From an uncultured Solobacterium sp. (GTDB lineage: Bacteria > Bacillota_I > Bacilli_A > Erysipelotrichales > Erysipelotrichaceae): a DNA stretch of 25,509 bases. The stretch covers positions 1-25,509 of the forward strand of contig CAJJTI010000007.1 of the NCBI GenBank assembly GCA_905194705.1, written 5' to 3'. Shown piece by piece: positions 16,765 through 25,276 of this stretch; the stretch's first letter is position 1; each line of letters opens with the position of its first letter. A program made the position numbers and the translations under genes. Under the pieces are notes generated by a model. The model was given only the letters and a program-made list of their open reading frames with translations. It searched no databases and was not told the DNA's origin.

Positions 16765-18708
16765 TCATTCACCTTCTTTTTTCTTTGCACGTATGATGAA
16801 AATAATTAATCCTACAAGTACCACTACCCCACCAATAGCTGCATAAGTCTTCCAATCAGTTTTCTTGTCTTCTCTAATTGCTGGATCTATGTAGTTAGGG
16901 TCTGACGAGGATTCTTGACGATTAATCAATGCATTTAAATAATCATATAAATTGTCATATTCTTCTGGCACTTCAAAACCTTTTAATGTAATGAAGTTAT
17001 CAATATCATTTTCTACAGTTTCAAAAGGTCTAGGACCATAAGTTAATAAAATGGTATCAAAAGTTGTTTCGTTGAACTTTTCACCTAATGCTTCAGATGT
17101 TTTTCCACGTAATTTATGGAATTTCATCATACCAATACCATAAGGAAGTATTTGTCCAGCTCTTTCCACAACAAAATCAAACAATGGTTCTGCTAGTGCA
17201 TCTCCATCAAGACCGATATCATTTAATTTGTTATTTAATTCTTCACTTGTCCAGCCTTCACCATTTACACCTAAATCCGCATAAGCATTAATTGCATAAC
17301 CTAAAGCTGTATCAAAGAATGCATATTGTCCAACTTCATAACTTTCGGGACTGTTTAAATATTCATCACATTCAGCATACATTGCCCATCCTTCTGTATA
17401 GCCAATCATTGAAGTAACAGTACGAATTGGATGAGGGTTTGTTGCATAGTACCATGTAGTTTGATATAAGTGACCAGGGAAGCCTTCATGAGCCAAAGTA
17501 CCATAAAGCTGTAAGTCATCTTCACCAACTGTTTCACCATTAATGCGAATTACATTATGTTTATAGTCATCCATTGGTGGATTTAAGTAATATGCTAAGA
17601 TTGAATCATTTGCTACACTTTCATCAAGATATGAACAAATATAAGTTACATCTGGTCCTTTAGGATATTCAGACATATGTTCTTGTAAATAAGCTAATGT
17701 GTCTTCTACACTTCCAATAGAAAAATCTGATTGATCATATTTCGTATCAATGTCTTGATCCATAGAATATAAAACAATATAAATATCAATCAATGAAGAA
17801 ATATAATCTTCACACTCTGCTATTAATTCATCAATTGTTTCATTTGTACTGGTTTTACTTTGAACTAATGCTTGATAATAAGCTTTTCCATTAGGATAGT
17901 TTGCTAAGCTTCCTTCATATTTTGCACTGCCTCTTAATTTTTCAAGTTCAACAGATACATTATCATATGCAGGAAGAACATCATTTAAAACAATCTCTTT
18001 GTTTTTTTTCTTATAGTTTTCTTTTTCTGCATCTGTTAAGCCATCAAACGCATCAACACTTTCATCAAAAACACAAATTAAAGCATTGTTATCTTTTTTA
18101 TTTGTAAAATCAGAAATCCATTCTTTAGCCTCATCTAATAACGAATCACTTAAGAAATATCCATTTGATGCCTGATACTCTGTTAACTCAATTGCATCTT
18201 CTAAATAATCACTTACAGAGCTTAATACATCTAGATAATCTTCAAAATCTTCTTTTTCATAGAATGTAAATTCCGTAAGATTTGTAATAATATTATCTAA
18301 TATTCCTGTATAAGGATTAAAACAAGCATCAAATAATGGATAGCTGTTTAAAGCGATACTATCTTCTAACGCTTTCTTATATGTATCATAATCATGTTGT
18401 TGATTGACACTTAAAGTATTATAGTCAAATGATTTTAATTTAGATAAAGCTTCTTGGTTTGTTTGAACAGCTTCTTTATAACTTTCTAAAGAAGCATCTC
18501 CAAACTCTCTATCCGGTTTTTCTATTCCTAAAGATTTGTAATCTTTTACAGAATAATGCATTGTCAAATAGTCTGATTCCATTGTATCGATAAATTCCTG
18601 ATCCATGAATTTAGTAAATTCTTTGTTTTCAGGATCTTCATCAGCATAAACTGGAACATACACAAATAATGTACAGATACTCAAAACAGTTAGAAATAGT
18701 TTTTTCAT
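16765..18708 (-). CDS. DUF885-family metallopeptidase-like protein, secreted and C-terminally membrane-anchored
   Basis: A 647-residue DUF885 protein, a family of zinc-dependent carboxypeptidase-like hydrolases. A signal peptide is clear (KK start, hydrophobic residues 4-20, VYADE cleavage region). A C-terminal membrane helix near residues 620-640 is followed by RAKKKEGE, giving an outward-facing protein held at its C-terminus. The zinc motif HEGFPGH (407-413) and the downstream GYTEGWAMYAE (E439 as probable third ligand) are intact. Its ATG overlaps the pulA stop by four bases (ATGA), so the two are translationally coupled. Nothing in it suggests a link to glycogen. It might act on peptides or cell-wall peptides, but the substrate is unknown. 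Confidence 0.9.
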   Translation of the reverse strand: MKKLFLTVLSICTLFVYVPVYADEDPENKEFTKFMDQEFIDTMESDYLTMHYSVKDYKSLGIEKPDREFGDASLESYKEAVQTNQEALSKLKSFDYNTLSVNQQHDYDTYKKALEDSIALNSYPLFDACFNPYTGILDNIITNLTEFTFYEKEDFEDYLDVLSSVSDYLEDAIELTEYQASNGYFLSDSLLDEAKEWISDFTNKKDNNALICVFDESVDAFDGLTDAEKENYKKKNKEIVLNDVLPAYDNVSVELEKLRGSAKYEGSLANYPNGKAYYQALVQSKTSTNETIDELIAECEDYISSLIDIYIVLYSMDQDIDTKYDQSDFSIGSVEDTLAYLQEHMSEYPKGPDVTYICSYLDESVANDSILAYYLNPPMDDYKHNVIRINGETVGEDDLQLYGTLAHEGFPGHLYQTTWYYATNPHPIRTVTSMIGYTEGWAMYAECDEYLNSPESYEVGQYAFFDTALGYAINAYADLGVNGEGWTSEELNNKLNDIGLDGDALAEPLFDFVVERAGQILPYGIGMMKFHKLRGKTSEALGEKFNETTFDTILLTYGPRPFETVENDIDNFITLKGFEVPEEYDNLYDYLNALINRQESSSDPNYIDPAIREDKKTDWKTYAAIGGVVVLVGLIIFIIRAKKKEGE

Positions 18709-20825
18709 AGGTATACCGCCTTCTTCTTTAATATAACAATACTACATAAAGGTAGTTGAATAACAGTGAAATATCCTTGCAAACTATGACCAGTGCTATC
18801 AAATACGACTTCCCATTCATCATTAAATTCATACTGATGATGCTCTAATGAAGGGTTAACCATAATTTTCAGTATTTCATTTTCATCTCTTGTCTCGTAG
18901 AATAAGATACCTTCATCTTTTATTTCAAAACGAACTCTTTCTTCAATGAGTTTCTTTGTTCTTAGTCTTAAAGAAGGATGTTCTTTTCTAAAGGCAATAC
19001 ATTTTTTTGTATAGTTTAAAACATCTTCATATTTTTCAATTCTCTCAAAATGCATTCCATTTACATCATCTCCTGCATTATAAGAATCTTTAATATTATT
19101 TTTTGTTGCACAAAATTCCATACCGGCATGAATAAATGGAATACCCTGTGCAAATAAAGTAAAGGCAATCATCATTTTTTGTCGTTGCATTCTTAGTGCA
19201 TTACTTTCACCATAGCAGCAATTATGCATCTTATCCCAACATGTTAAATTATCATGTGTTTCTAGTGCATTAACCGATTTAGTAGGACTGTCAAAACGCA
19301 AGTAATATGGATCACTTAAAGTATTAGCAGATAATACACTGCAAGCACTAAATGCTTTACTTAAATCACCTGTTAAATAGCCTTTATTAGAGCTTAGATA
19401 TCCACCATCAACTCCACGTAATTCATCTCTGAAAGTATCATTAAAATGAGCAATATTATCCATCTGATACTGATTGAAAATTCTCGCTTTTTCTTCTGGT
19501 CCTAAAGCTGTTGGTAAATCCCAACCTTCACCATAAATCATGATATTACTTTTTAATTTTCTTAATTCTTTGTCGATAATATTCATTGTATCGACATCTA
19601 AAATCCCCATTAAGTCAAAACGATATCCGTCTACGTTATATAAATTTAATAATGTTTTTAAAGCCACTATAAACAAATGTTTTACCATTGGTTGTCTAGA
19701 TTCTATATCATTACCACAATATGAACCATTACTTAATAAATCCCACTCCCCATAACGGAAATAATAATATGGCACCACATTTTCTAAAGGATTATTTGAA
19801 GAATCATACATGTGATTATATACAACATCTAGATTCACTCTGATACCTGCATCATGATATTCCTTCACTAATTTTTTAAATTCTATCATTCGTGAATAAG
19901 GATCTTTAGGGTTTAAAGAATAGGAACCTTCTAAAGCGATAAATTGTGCAGAATCATATCCCCAGTTATAGTTAGTTTTAGGATATATTTCATCCACTGT
20001 TGCATAATCTAAAACAGGTTGTAATTGAATATGAGTGATACCAAGAGAAGCAATATGATCCATTCCTGTAGGATAATCTCTATACTTTGTATTTTTTTCA
20101 TATGCACCAACATATTTACTGGCATTTTTCATTCCACTTGTTTTAATACTGGAAATATCTCTTACATTGCATTCATAAATAATTGCATCACAAACATTAT
20201 CAAAAGGTGGTAACTTGGCGTTATCACAAATTGATGTAATTTTCGTTGTATCAATTACAGCACTATGTCTACCATTAGCGTCACTGCTTAATCCATATGG
20301 ATCGATTGTTTCAACAACTTCACCATTTCTTTCTACAAGATATGTATACTTTACGTCTTCTAAATCTTTATTGATACGGATACGGTAAACACCTTTATCT
20401 TCTCTTTTCATTTCATAGCATTCGCTATGTTCTAAATACAGCTTTAAAATAACGCTATTAGCTGTAGGCGCCCAAAGTGCAAAGTCGGTATATTCCTTAT
20501 GATAGAAACTACCTAAATCTTCTTTATAATATGTAAATAAATCATTAAATTTTTGTTTATGTGTAATAAAACGGTAAATTAAAGGCACGTATTGCCCATG
20601 AAATTCTCTTAAGTAATATCTTTTGCCAACTTCTAGAGTAGTACCTACAGATAATGTATATACAACTCGCTGCTCAAAGTCTCTTCTATCCCTCACTTCA
20701 CATGTAATGAGTTTATCTTCTTCATCAAGAATATAAAAACCAAAAGACTCTCCCCCGAAAAAATTTCGAGGGATAGAGACTAAGACCAGATTAAAATCAT
20801 CTATATATGCTTTTATGGAAGGCAT
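18705..20825 (-). CDS. pulA: Type I pullulanase (GH13 alpha-1,6 debranching enzyme), cytosolic
   Basis: Cleaves alpha-1,6 branches of glycogen or limit dextrins inside the cell. The 706-residue protein has an N-terminal region of about 110 residues, a CBM48-like module (FALWAPTANSVILKLY onward) and a GH13 barrel. Conserved regions are DVVYNH, GYRFDLMG (nucleophile D404), IYGEGWD (acid/base E433) and LETHDNLTCWDKM (D525). The type I pullulanase signature YNWGYDP reads YNWGYDS, with S292 in place of Pro. No signal peptide is present, so it acts on internal polymer. ATG 20825 follows the glgP stop by 8 bases, with AAGGTG as ribosome site. Its 3' end overlaps the DUF885 gene. GlgX-type isoamylase is less likely given the YNWGYD motif. 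Confidence 0.94.
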   Translation of the reverse strand: MPSIKAYIDDFNLVLVSIPRNFFGGESFGFYILDEEDKLITCEVRDRRDFEQRVVYTLSVGTTLEVGKRYYLREFHGQYVPLIYRFITHKQKFNDLFTYYKEDLGSFYHKEYTDFALWAPTANSVILKLYLEHSECYEMKREDKGVYRIRINKDLEDVKYTYLVERNGEVVETIDPYGLSSDANGRHSAVIDTTKITSICDNAKLPPFDNVCDAIIYECNVRDISSIKTSGMKNASKYVGAYEKNTKYRDYPTGMDHIASLGITHIQLQPVLDYATVDEIYPKTNYNWGYDSAQFIALEGSYSLNPKDPYSRMIEFKKLVKEYHDAGIRVNLDVVYNHMYDSSNNPLENVVPYYYFRYGEWDLLSNGSYCGNDIESRQPMVKHLFIVALKTLLNLYNVDGYRFDLMGILDVDTMNIIDKELRKLKSNIMIYGEGWDLPTALGPEEKARIFNQYQMDNIAHFNDTFRDELRGVDGGYLSSNKGYLTGDLSKAFSACSVLSANTLSDPYYLRFDSPTKSVNALETHDNLTCWDKMHNCCYGESNALRMQRQKMMIAFTLFAQGIPFIHAGMEFCATKNNIKDSYNAGDDVNGMHFERIEKYEDVLNYTKKCIAFRKEHPSLRLRTKKLIEERVRFEIKDEGILFYETRDENEILKIMVNPSLEHHQYEFNDEWEVVFDSTGHSLQGYFTVIQLPLCSIVILKKKAVYL

Positions 20826-20833
20826 AAGACACC

Positions 20834-23230
20834 TTATTCAATATCAATTGGTTGAATATGCCAGATATCTTCTGCGTATTGGCGAATAGTTCTATCACTT
20901 GAGAAGTACCATGACTTAGCAATGTTGATTAAACATGTCTTAGCCCAGGCATTCTTGTCAGCATATCTTCTTTCAATTTCTGTATGAGCCTGCACATAAG
21001 AATCAAAATCAGCTAACACAAAGAATTCATCATTCTTAGTTAGAATTTCATCGTAAATAATACGGAAATCATCACCCCACGTGCCATCAATCAATGAATT
21101 CATTGCTTTATTGATTCTTTCATCGTTTACATAGTAATCCCAAGCTCTGTAATCGTTTCTGAAACGCGCAATTTCATCAACAGTCATACCGAAGATAACG
21201 TCATTTTCTCTACCAACTAAGCGGTCAATTTCGACTGTTGCACCATCTAATGTACCTAGTGTTACAGCACCATTCATCATGAACTTCATATTACCTGTAC
21301 CACTTGCTTCTTTACCTGCAGTACTAATTTGTTCACTGACATCAGCACCACACATAAGAATTTCTGACATACTTACACAATAGTTAGGTAAGAAGACAAC
21401 TTTAATCATTCCTCTTACGTCAGGATCGTTATTTACAACTTGACCGATACGGTTAATTAACTTGATAACTTTCTTAGCAAAAACATAAGCAGGAGCAGCT
21501 TTTGCAGCGAAAATATATGTATGAGGTGTCATTGTAAATGATGGATCACTCTTAATACGTTGATATAAATAAATGATATGTAATACATCTAAGAATTGTC
21601 TCTTATATGCATGAAGTCTCTTAGCCTGTACATCAAATACAGATGTTGGATCAACTACAATACCTGTTTCTTTTTTGATATAGTCTGCTAAGATTTCTTT
21701 TCTCTTTGCTTTAACTTCTAAGAATTCTCTTTGAACTTTTTCATCATCTACATATTGCAGCAAGTTATTTAATTCATTAAAGTTTGTTTCATAAGATGGC
21801 CCAATTAAATTATCAACCATTGTCTTTAATTCAGGATTGGCATACAAGAACCATCTACGTGGTGTAATACCATTAGTTTTATTAGAGAAACGTTCTGGCC
21901 AGATACGGTAGTAATCTCTGAATAAGTCATTTTTAAGAATTTCAGAGTGAATTTCCGCTACACCATTTACGCTGTGACTATAAATAACTGCAAGTCTAGC
22001 CATATGAACTACGCCATTACTGATTGGGCGAACTCTACCTACCATATAGAATTTATCCGGATATAGTCTAGAAATTAATGTTGATACACGATTATCAATT
22101 TCTTCGATAATCATATAAATACGTGGCAGCAATCTTCTAATATAGTCAATTGGCCAAGTTTCTAAGGCTTCCTGCATAACTGTATGGTTTGTATAAGAAA
22201 TAGTATGTAATGTGATATTTTGCGCTTCTTCCCATGTATATTCATAGTCATCCATTAATACTCTCATTAATTCTGGAATAGCTAAAACTGGGTGAGTATC
22301 ATTTAACTGAATAGATACTTTTTCACCTAAGTTTTGTAGTGTGCCATATTTTTTCATATGAGAAGTAATAATTGAGTTAATTCCAGCACATACAAAGAAA
22401 TATTGTTGTTTTAAACGTAACATTTTTCCATCTTCTGTAGAATCATCTGGATATACATTTAAACAGATTTCACTTACATCAGCTAAGTATTTTCTAAAAT
22501 CTACACCGGCAGGAATAATTTCTGACGGTTCAGCTGACCATAGACGTAGAGTATTAGTCATTTTTGTATTTGCACCAATCATAGGCATATCATAAGGAAC
22601 AGCTAAAATATGTTGAGCATTAACATGTTCAAAATGTAATGTACCATCATGATCTGCATGCATTTCAATATCACCATAGAACTTAACATCTACAGCATGT
22701 TTTGGTTTACGAATTTCCCAGGCATTACCAATCTTCAGCCACATATCTGGAACTTCAATCTGGTTACCTTCTTCATCGATTTTTTGACGGAATAAACCAT
22801 ATTGATAACGAATACAGTTACCATTGATAGGATATTTCAAAGAAGCTGCACTATCCATAAAGCACGCAGCGAGTCTTCCAAGTCCCCCATTGCCTAGACC
22901 AGCATCGCTTTCGATATCTTCCAAATCCTCATAATCAATACCAAGATCTTTTAAACCTTCAACAACCATGTCATAAATACCAAGGTTCTTTAAGTTGCTC
23001 TTTAAACTCTTACCAAGTAAGAATTCCATTGAGAAATAATAAACTTGTTTTGCTTGTTGTTCGTCAACAGCTACTTTCGTATCCTTCCAGTTAATACTGG
23101 CATAGTCACGTGTCATTTCTCCCAAAGCCATATAGCGTTCTGTTGGGTGAGTCAATTCAACAGTTGTACCATATGTCTCTATCAGTCTTGTTTTAAACTC
23201 TTCTTTAAACTCTTCTTTATTCTTAAACAT
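20834..23230 (-). CDS. glgP: Glycogen/maltodextrin phosphorylase (GT35)
   Basis: Releases glucose-1-phosphate from the non-reducing ends of alpha-1,4-glucan using phosphate and PLP. The 798-residue length is typical. Motifs include DAGLGNGGLGRLAACFMDS, QLNDTHP, ITPRRW, the KRLHAYKRQ stretch and EASGTGNMKFMMNGA, with PLP lysine K649. Start ATG 23230 has AGGAAAGG about 9 bases upstream. The first codons contain a 12-base direct duplication that encodes EEFK twice. It lies 85 bases after the pgm stop, with a hairpin in the gap that may reduce read-through, and 8 bases before pulA. With pulA it forms the degradation arm of the cluster. Confidence 0.97.
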   Translation of the reverse strand: MFKNKEEFKEEFKTRLIETYGTTVELTHPTERYMALGEMTRDYASINWKDTKVAVDEQQAKQVYYFSMEFLLGKSLKSNLKNLGIYDMVVEGLKDLGIDYEDLEDIESDAGLGNGGLGRLAACFMDSAASLKYPINGNCIRYQYGLFRQKIDEEGNQIEVPDMWLKIGNAWEIRKPKHAVDVKFYGDIEMHADHDGTLHFEHVNAQHILAVPYDMPMIGANTKMTNTLRLWSAEPSEIIPAGVDFRKYLADVSEICLNVYPDDSTEDGKMLRLKQQYFFVCAGINSIITSHMKKYGTLQNLGEKVSIQLNDTHPVLAIPELMRVLMDDYEYTWEEAQNITLHTISYTNHTVMQEALETWPIDYIRRLLPRIYMIIEEIDNRVSTLISRLYPDKFYMVGRVRPISNGVVHMARLAVIYSHSVNGVAEIHSEILKNDLFRDYYRIWPERFSNKTNGITPRRWFLYANPELKTMVDNLIGPSYETNFNELNNLLQYVDDEKVQREFLEVKAKRKEILADYIKKETGIVVDPTSVFDVQAKRLHAYKRQFLDVLHIIYLYQRIKSDPSFTMTPHTYIFAAKAAPAYVFAKKVIKLINRIGQVVNNDPDVRGMIKVVFLPNYCVSMSEILMCGADVSEQISTAGKEASGTGNMKFMMNGAVTLGTLDGATVEIDRLVGRENDVIFGMTVDEIARFRNDYRAWDYYVNDERINKAMNSLIDGTWGDDFRIIYDEILTKNDEFFVLADFDSYVQAHTEIERRYADKNAWAKTCLINIAKSWYFSSDRTIRQYAEDIWHIQPIDIE

Positions 23231-23271
23231 ACAAAAATACCTTTCCTATTTATTTTACACGAAAACAGTAT

Positions 23272-23309
23272 AAAAGAGGCTTTATGATTCGCACCATTAA
23301 GTCTCTTTT
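23272..23309. terminator. Candidate weak terminator or attenuating hairpin between pgm and glgP
   Basis: AAAAGAG and CTCTTTT arms (23272-23278 and 23303-23309) extend by CTT/AAG across one mismatch on the minus strand (a G-U pair on the plus strand), with a 16-base loop. The downstream T tract on the minus strand is only the TTTT of the arm itself, so termination is likely partial. It sits in the 85-base gap between pgm and glgP. Confidence 0.45.
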
Positions 23310-23315
23310 GTCTAT

Positions 23316-25016
23316 TTATGCTGTTAATTTCTTCATTTGAGCTTCGTATTTCTTAGCTTTATCTAATGCATCCTCAGAACTTTCTCCCTTGATACAATAG
23401 TAAATTTTAATTTTTGGTTCTGTTCCACTAGGTCTAACTGCAATCCAAGAACCATCTTCCAAGAAATATTTAAGTACATTTGATTTAGTAAATCCTGTTA
23501 ATGGTTTAACACCATTCTTGTCTCCTTCTTCAAATGTATCAAAGTCCTGATATTTAACTACTTTAACACCATTAATTTCTTGTAATTTTTCAGTTCTTAA
23601 CCGTGTCATTATTTCTTTAATCTTGGCTGCACCACTCATTCCTTCTAATACGATAGAAGTTTGTGATTCGTTATAATAACCATGTTCCTTGTACGCATCT
23701 TCAAGAACATCACATAATGTCTTACCTTTTTCTGCATAGTAGCAAGCAGCTTCAGCTAACATTAAGCAAGCTTGTTGTGCATCTTTATCTCTTACAAATG
23801 GTTTAATTAATGAACCATAAGATTCTTCATAACCAAATACATATTCTTTTTCATGAGTTGTTTCGTATTTCGCTACTTTTTCACCAATAAACTTGAAACC
23901 TGTTAATGTCTTTTCTGTTTCAACACCATATTTTCTGGCAATCTTTTCACCTAAATCACTTGTAACAACAGTATTGAACATTACTGGATGAGGTGGCATT
24001 AAGTTCTTTTCTTTTAATGTAGATAAGATATATTCAATTAATACAGCACCACTCTGGTTTCCTGTAAGAATTGTATAGCCACCATTTTGTTTAACTCCAA
24101 CCCCCATTCTATCTGCGTCTGGATCACACACCAAAATGATATCTGCATCTTCTTTTTTCGCATACTCTACAGCTAATTCATAAGCACCAGGTTGTTCTGG
24201 GTTTGGTGTAGGTGTATTTGAAAAATCAGGATCTGGTTCACATTGTTCTAATACAGGAGTAACATGATATCCACATTCTGTTAAAATTGTACGAACAGGA
24301 ATATTACTTGTTCCATGTTCTGGTGAGAATACAATTTTAATTAAATCTCTATTTACATCTTTATTTAGTTGAATTGATTCAACTGCTTTAAAGTATTCTT
24401 TATCAATTTCTTCACCAACAACAGAAATCAAAGCTTTATTTTCTTCTGGCACATCCGCAAGTACACTTAATTCATCTTCTACAGCGTTTACTTTTGCTGT
24501 AACAGCATCGGCTAAATGAGGCACCAACTGGCATCCTTTTTCGTCATATAATTTATAACCGTTATATTCGCCAGGGTTATGTGATGCAGTAATCATAATT
24601 CCACCAAAACATCCCTTGAATCTTGTCAAGAATGAAAGTTCAGGTGTTGGTCTTAAACTCTCGAACACATAAACTCTAATACCATTTCTAGCAAGTACAT
24701 TTGCTGAATCAAAAGCAAATTCTCTAGAGTGATGACGGTTATCATAACCAATCGCAATACCTTTGTTCATTGCTTCAGGTCCATTTTCTTTAATATATTC
24801 TGCAAATCCTTCTGTAGCTTTACGAATAGTATGGATATTAATACGGTTAGTACCTGCACCCATGACACCTCTCATACCGGCAGTACCAAATTCGATATTA
24901 GTATAGAACGCATCGTTGATTGCGTCTTCGCCCATACCTTCCATTTCTTTTCTTAAAGCCGCATCTAAATTAGGACTATTCATCCAACGTTCATAATTAT
25001 TTCTAGCATTACTCAT
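23316..25016 (-). CDS. pgm: Phosphoglucomutase (alpha-D-phosphohexomutase family)
   Basis: Interconverts glucose-1-P and glucose-6-P through a phosphoserine, linking glycogen turnover to glycolysis. The 566-residue protein is of the longer PgcA/PGM2-like type. Visible motifs are TASHNPGEYNGYKLYD (phosphoserine S145), CDPDADRMG (Mg2+ ligands D298, D300, D302), FGYEESYG (sugar-binding) and RPSGTEPKIKIY (phosphate-binding). ATG 25016 follows GAGGAG by about 11 bases. A TATAAT and a cre-like site lie upstream, so it is probably the first gene of the cluster and under catabolite control. Some relatives also act on mannose phosphates, so strict specificity is inferred from context. Confidence 0.95.
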   Translation of the reverse strand: MSNARNNYERWMNSPNLDAALRKEMEGMGEDAINDAFYTNIEFGTAGMRGVMGAGTNRINIHTIRKATEGFAEYIKENGPEAMNKGIAIGYDNRHHSREFAFDSANVLARNGIRVYVFESLRPTPELSFLTRFKGCFGGIMITASHNPGEYNGYKLYDEKGCQLVPHLADAVTAKVNAVEDELSVLADVPEENKALISVVGEEIDKEYFKAVESIQLNKDVNRDLIKIVFSPEHGTSNIPVRTILTECGYHVTPVLEQCEPDPDFSNTPTPNPEQPGAYELAVEYAKKEDADIILVCDPDADRMGVGVKQNGGYTILTGNQSGAVLIEYILSTLKEKNLMPPHPVMFNTVVTSDLGEKIARKYGVETEKTLTGFKFIGEKVAKYETTHEKEYVFGYEESYGSLIKPFVRDKDAQQACLMLAEAACYYAEKGKTLCDVLEDAYKEHGYYNESQTSIVLEGMSGAAKIKEIMTRLRTEKLQEINGVKVVKYQDFDTFEEGDKNGVKPLTGFTKSNVLKYFLEDGSWIAVRPSGTEPKIKIYYCIKGESSEDALDKAKKYEAQMKKLTA

Positions 25017-25051
25017 TTTTATACTTTCTCCTCATAAAAATAACTATATTA

Positions 25052-25057
25052 ATTATA
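25052..25057 (-). promoter_or_regulatory. Candidate -10 of the pgm promoter
   Basis: TATAAT on the minus strand, 35 bases before the pgm ATG. No good -35 occurs at 16-18 bases; the cre-like sequence occupies that space. TTGGTA at 25080-25085 is 22 bases away, too far for normal spacing. Confidence 0.5.
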
Positions 25058-25068
25058 AAACAAAAGTA

Positions 25069-25083
25069 ATGAAAGCGGTTACC
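25069..25083 (+). promoter_or_regulatory. cre-like CcpA site upstream of pgm
   Basis: ATGAAAGCGGTTACC matches the WTGNAANCGNWNNCW consensus except for the last base. It covers the region just upstream of the pgm -10, where bound CcpA would interfere with RNA polymerase. It shares ATGAAAGCG with the site at glgC. Confidence 0.55.
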
Positions 25084-25098
25084 AATTTAACGAATAAC

Positions 25099-25118
25099 AG
25101 CAATAAACTAGCATTGCT
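25099..25118. repeat. 6-8-6 inverted repeat upstream of pgm
   Basis: AGCAAT and ATTGCT arms are separated by 8 bases, just upstream of the cre-like site. It may be a regulator site; no known operator is recognised. Together with the cre and the downstream terminator it accounts for what can be seen in the 260-base gap 25017-25276; the rest is featureless AT-rich sequence. Confidence 0.35.
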
Positions 25119-25204
25119 TTCACAAAATAATATTATCATATCTTGCATATACTAAGATTTACCAAAACTATGTATATATTTATACTTATTCACATTTATT
25201 TTTT

Positions 25205-25265
25205 AAAATAAAAAGTAGTTATGATGTAAATTCTCAAAACTGAGTATTGTAATCTTAACTACTTT
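25205..25265 (-). terminator. Long-stem terminator after the Rpn-like gene
   Basis: AAAGTAGTTA (25256-25265, read on the minus strand) pairs perfectly over 10 bases with TAACTACTTT (25212-25221). An inner CTCA/TGAG hairpin lies within the 34-base loop, and a T-rich tract (25205-25211) follows. It begins 11 bases after the stop of the gene at the right edge. Confidence 0.75.
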
Positions 25266-25276
25266 ATTAACAAATC

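Noticed and set aside
23254..23270. Third cre site near CTGTTTTCGTGTAAAA upstream of glgP
   Set aside because: It fails the conserved A positions in the left half of the cre consensus.
23231..23271. Promoter for glgP around TAAAAT
   Set aside because: No -35-like hexamer at 16-19 bases and no extended -10; too weak to list as a feature.
25017..25276. Riboswitch or small RNA in the gap upstream of pgm
   Set aside because: The only structured parts are the terminator hairpin and short inverted repeats; I recognise no riboswitch core, and the leader after the -10 is too short for one.
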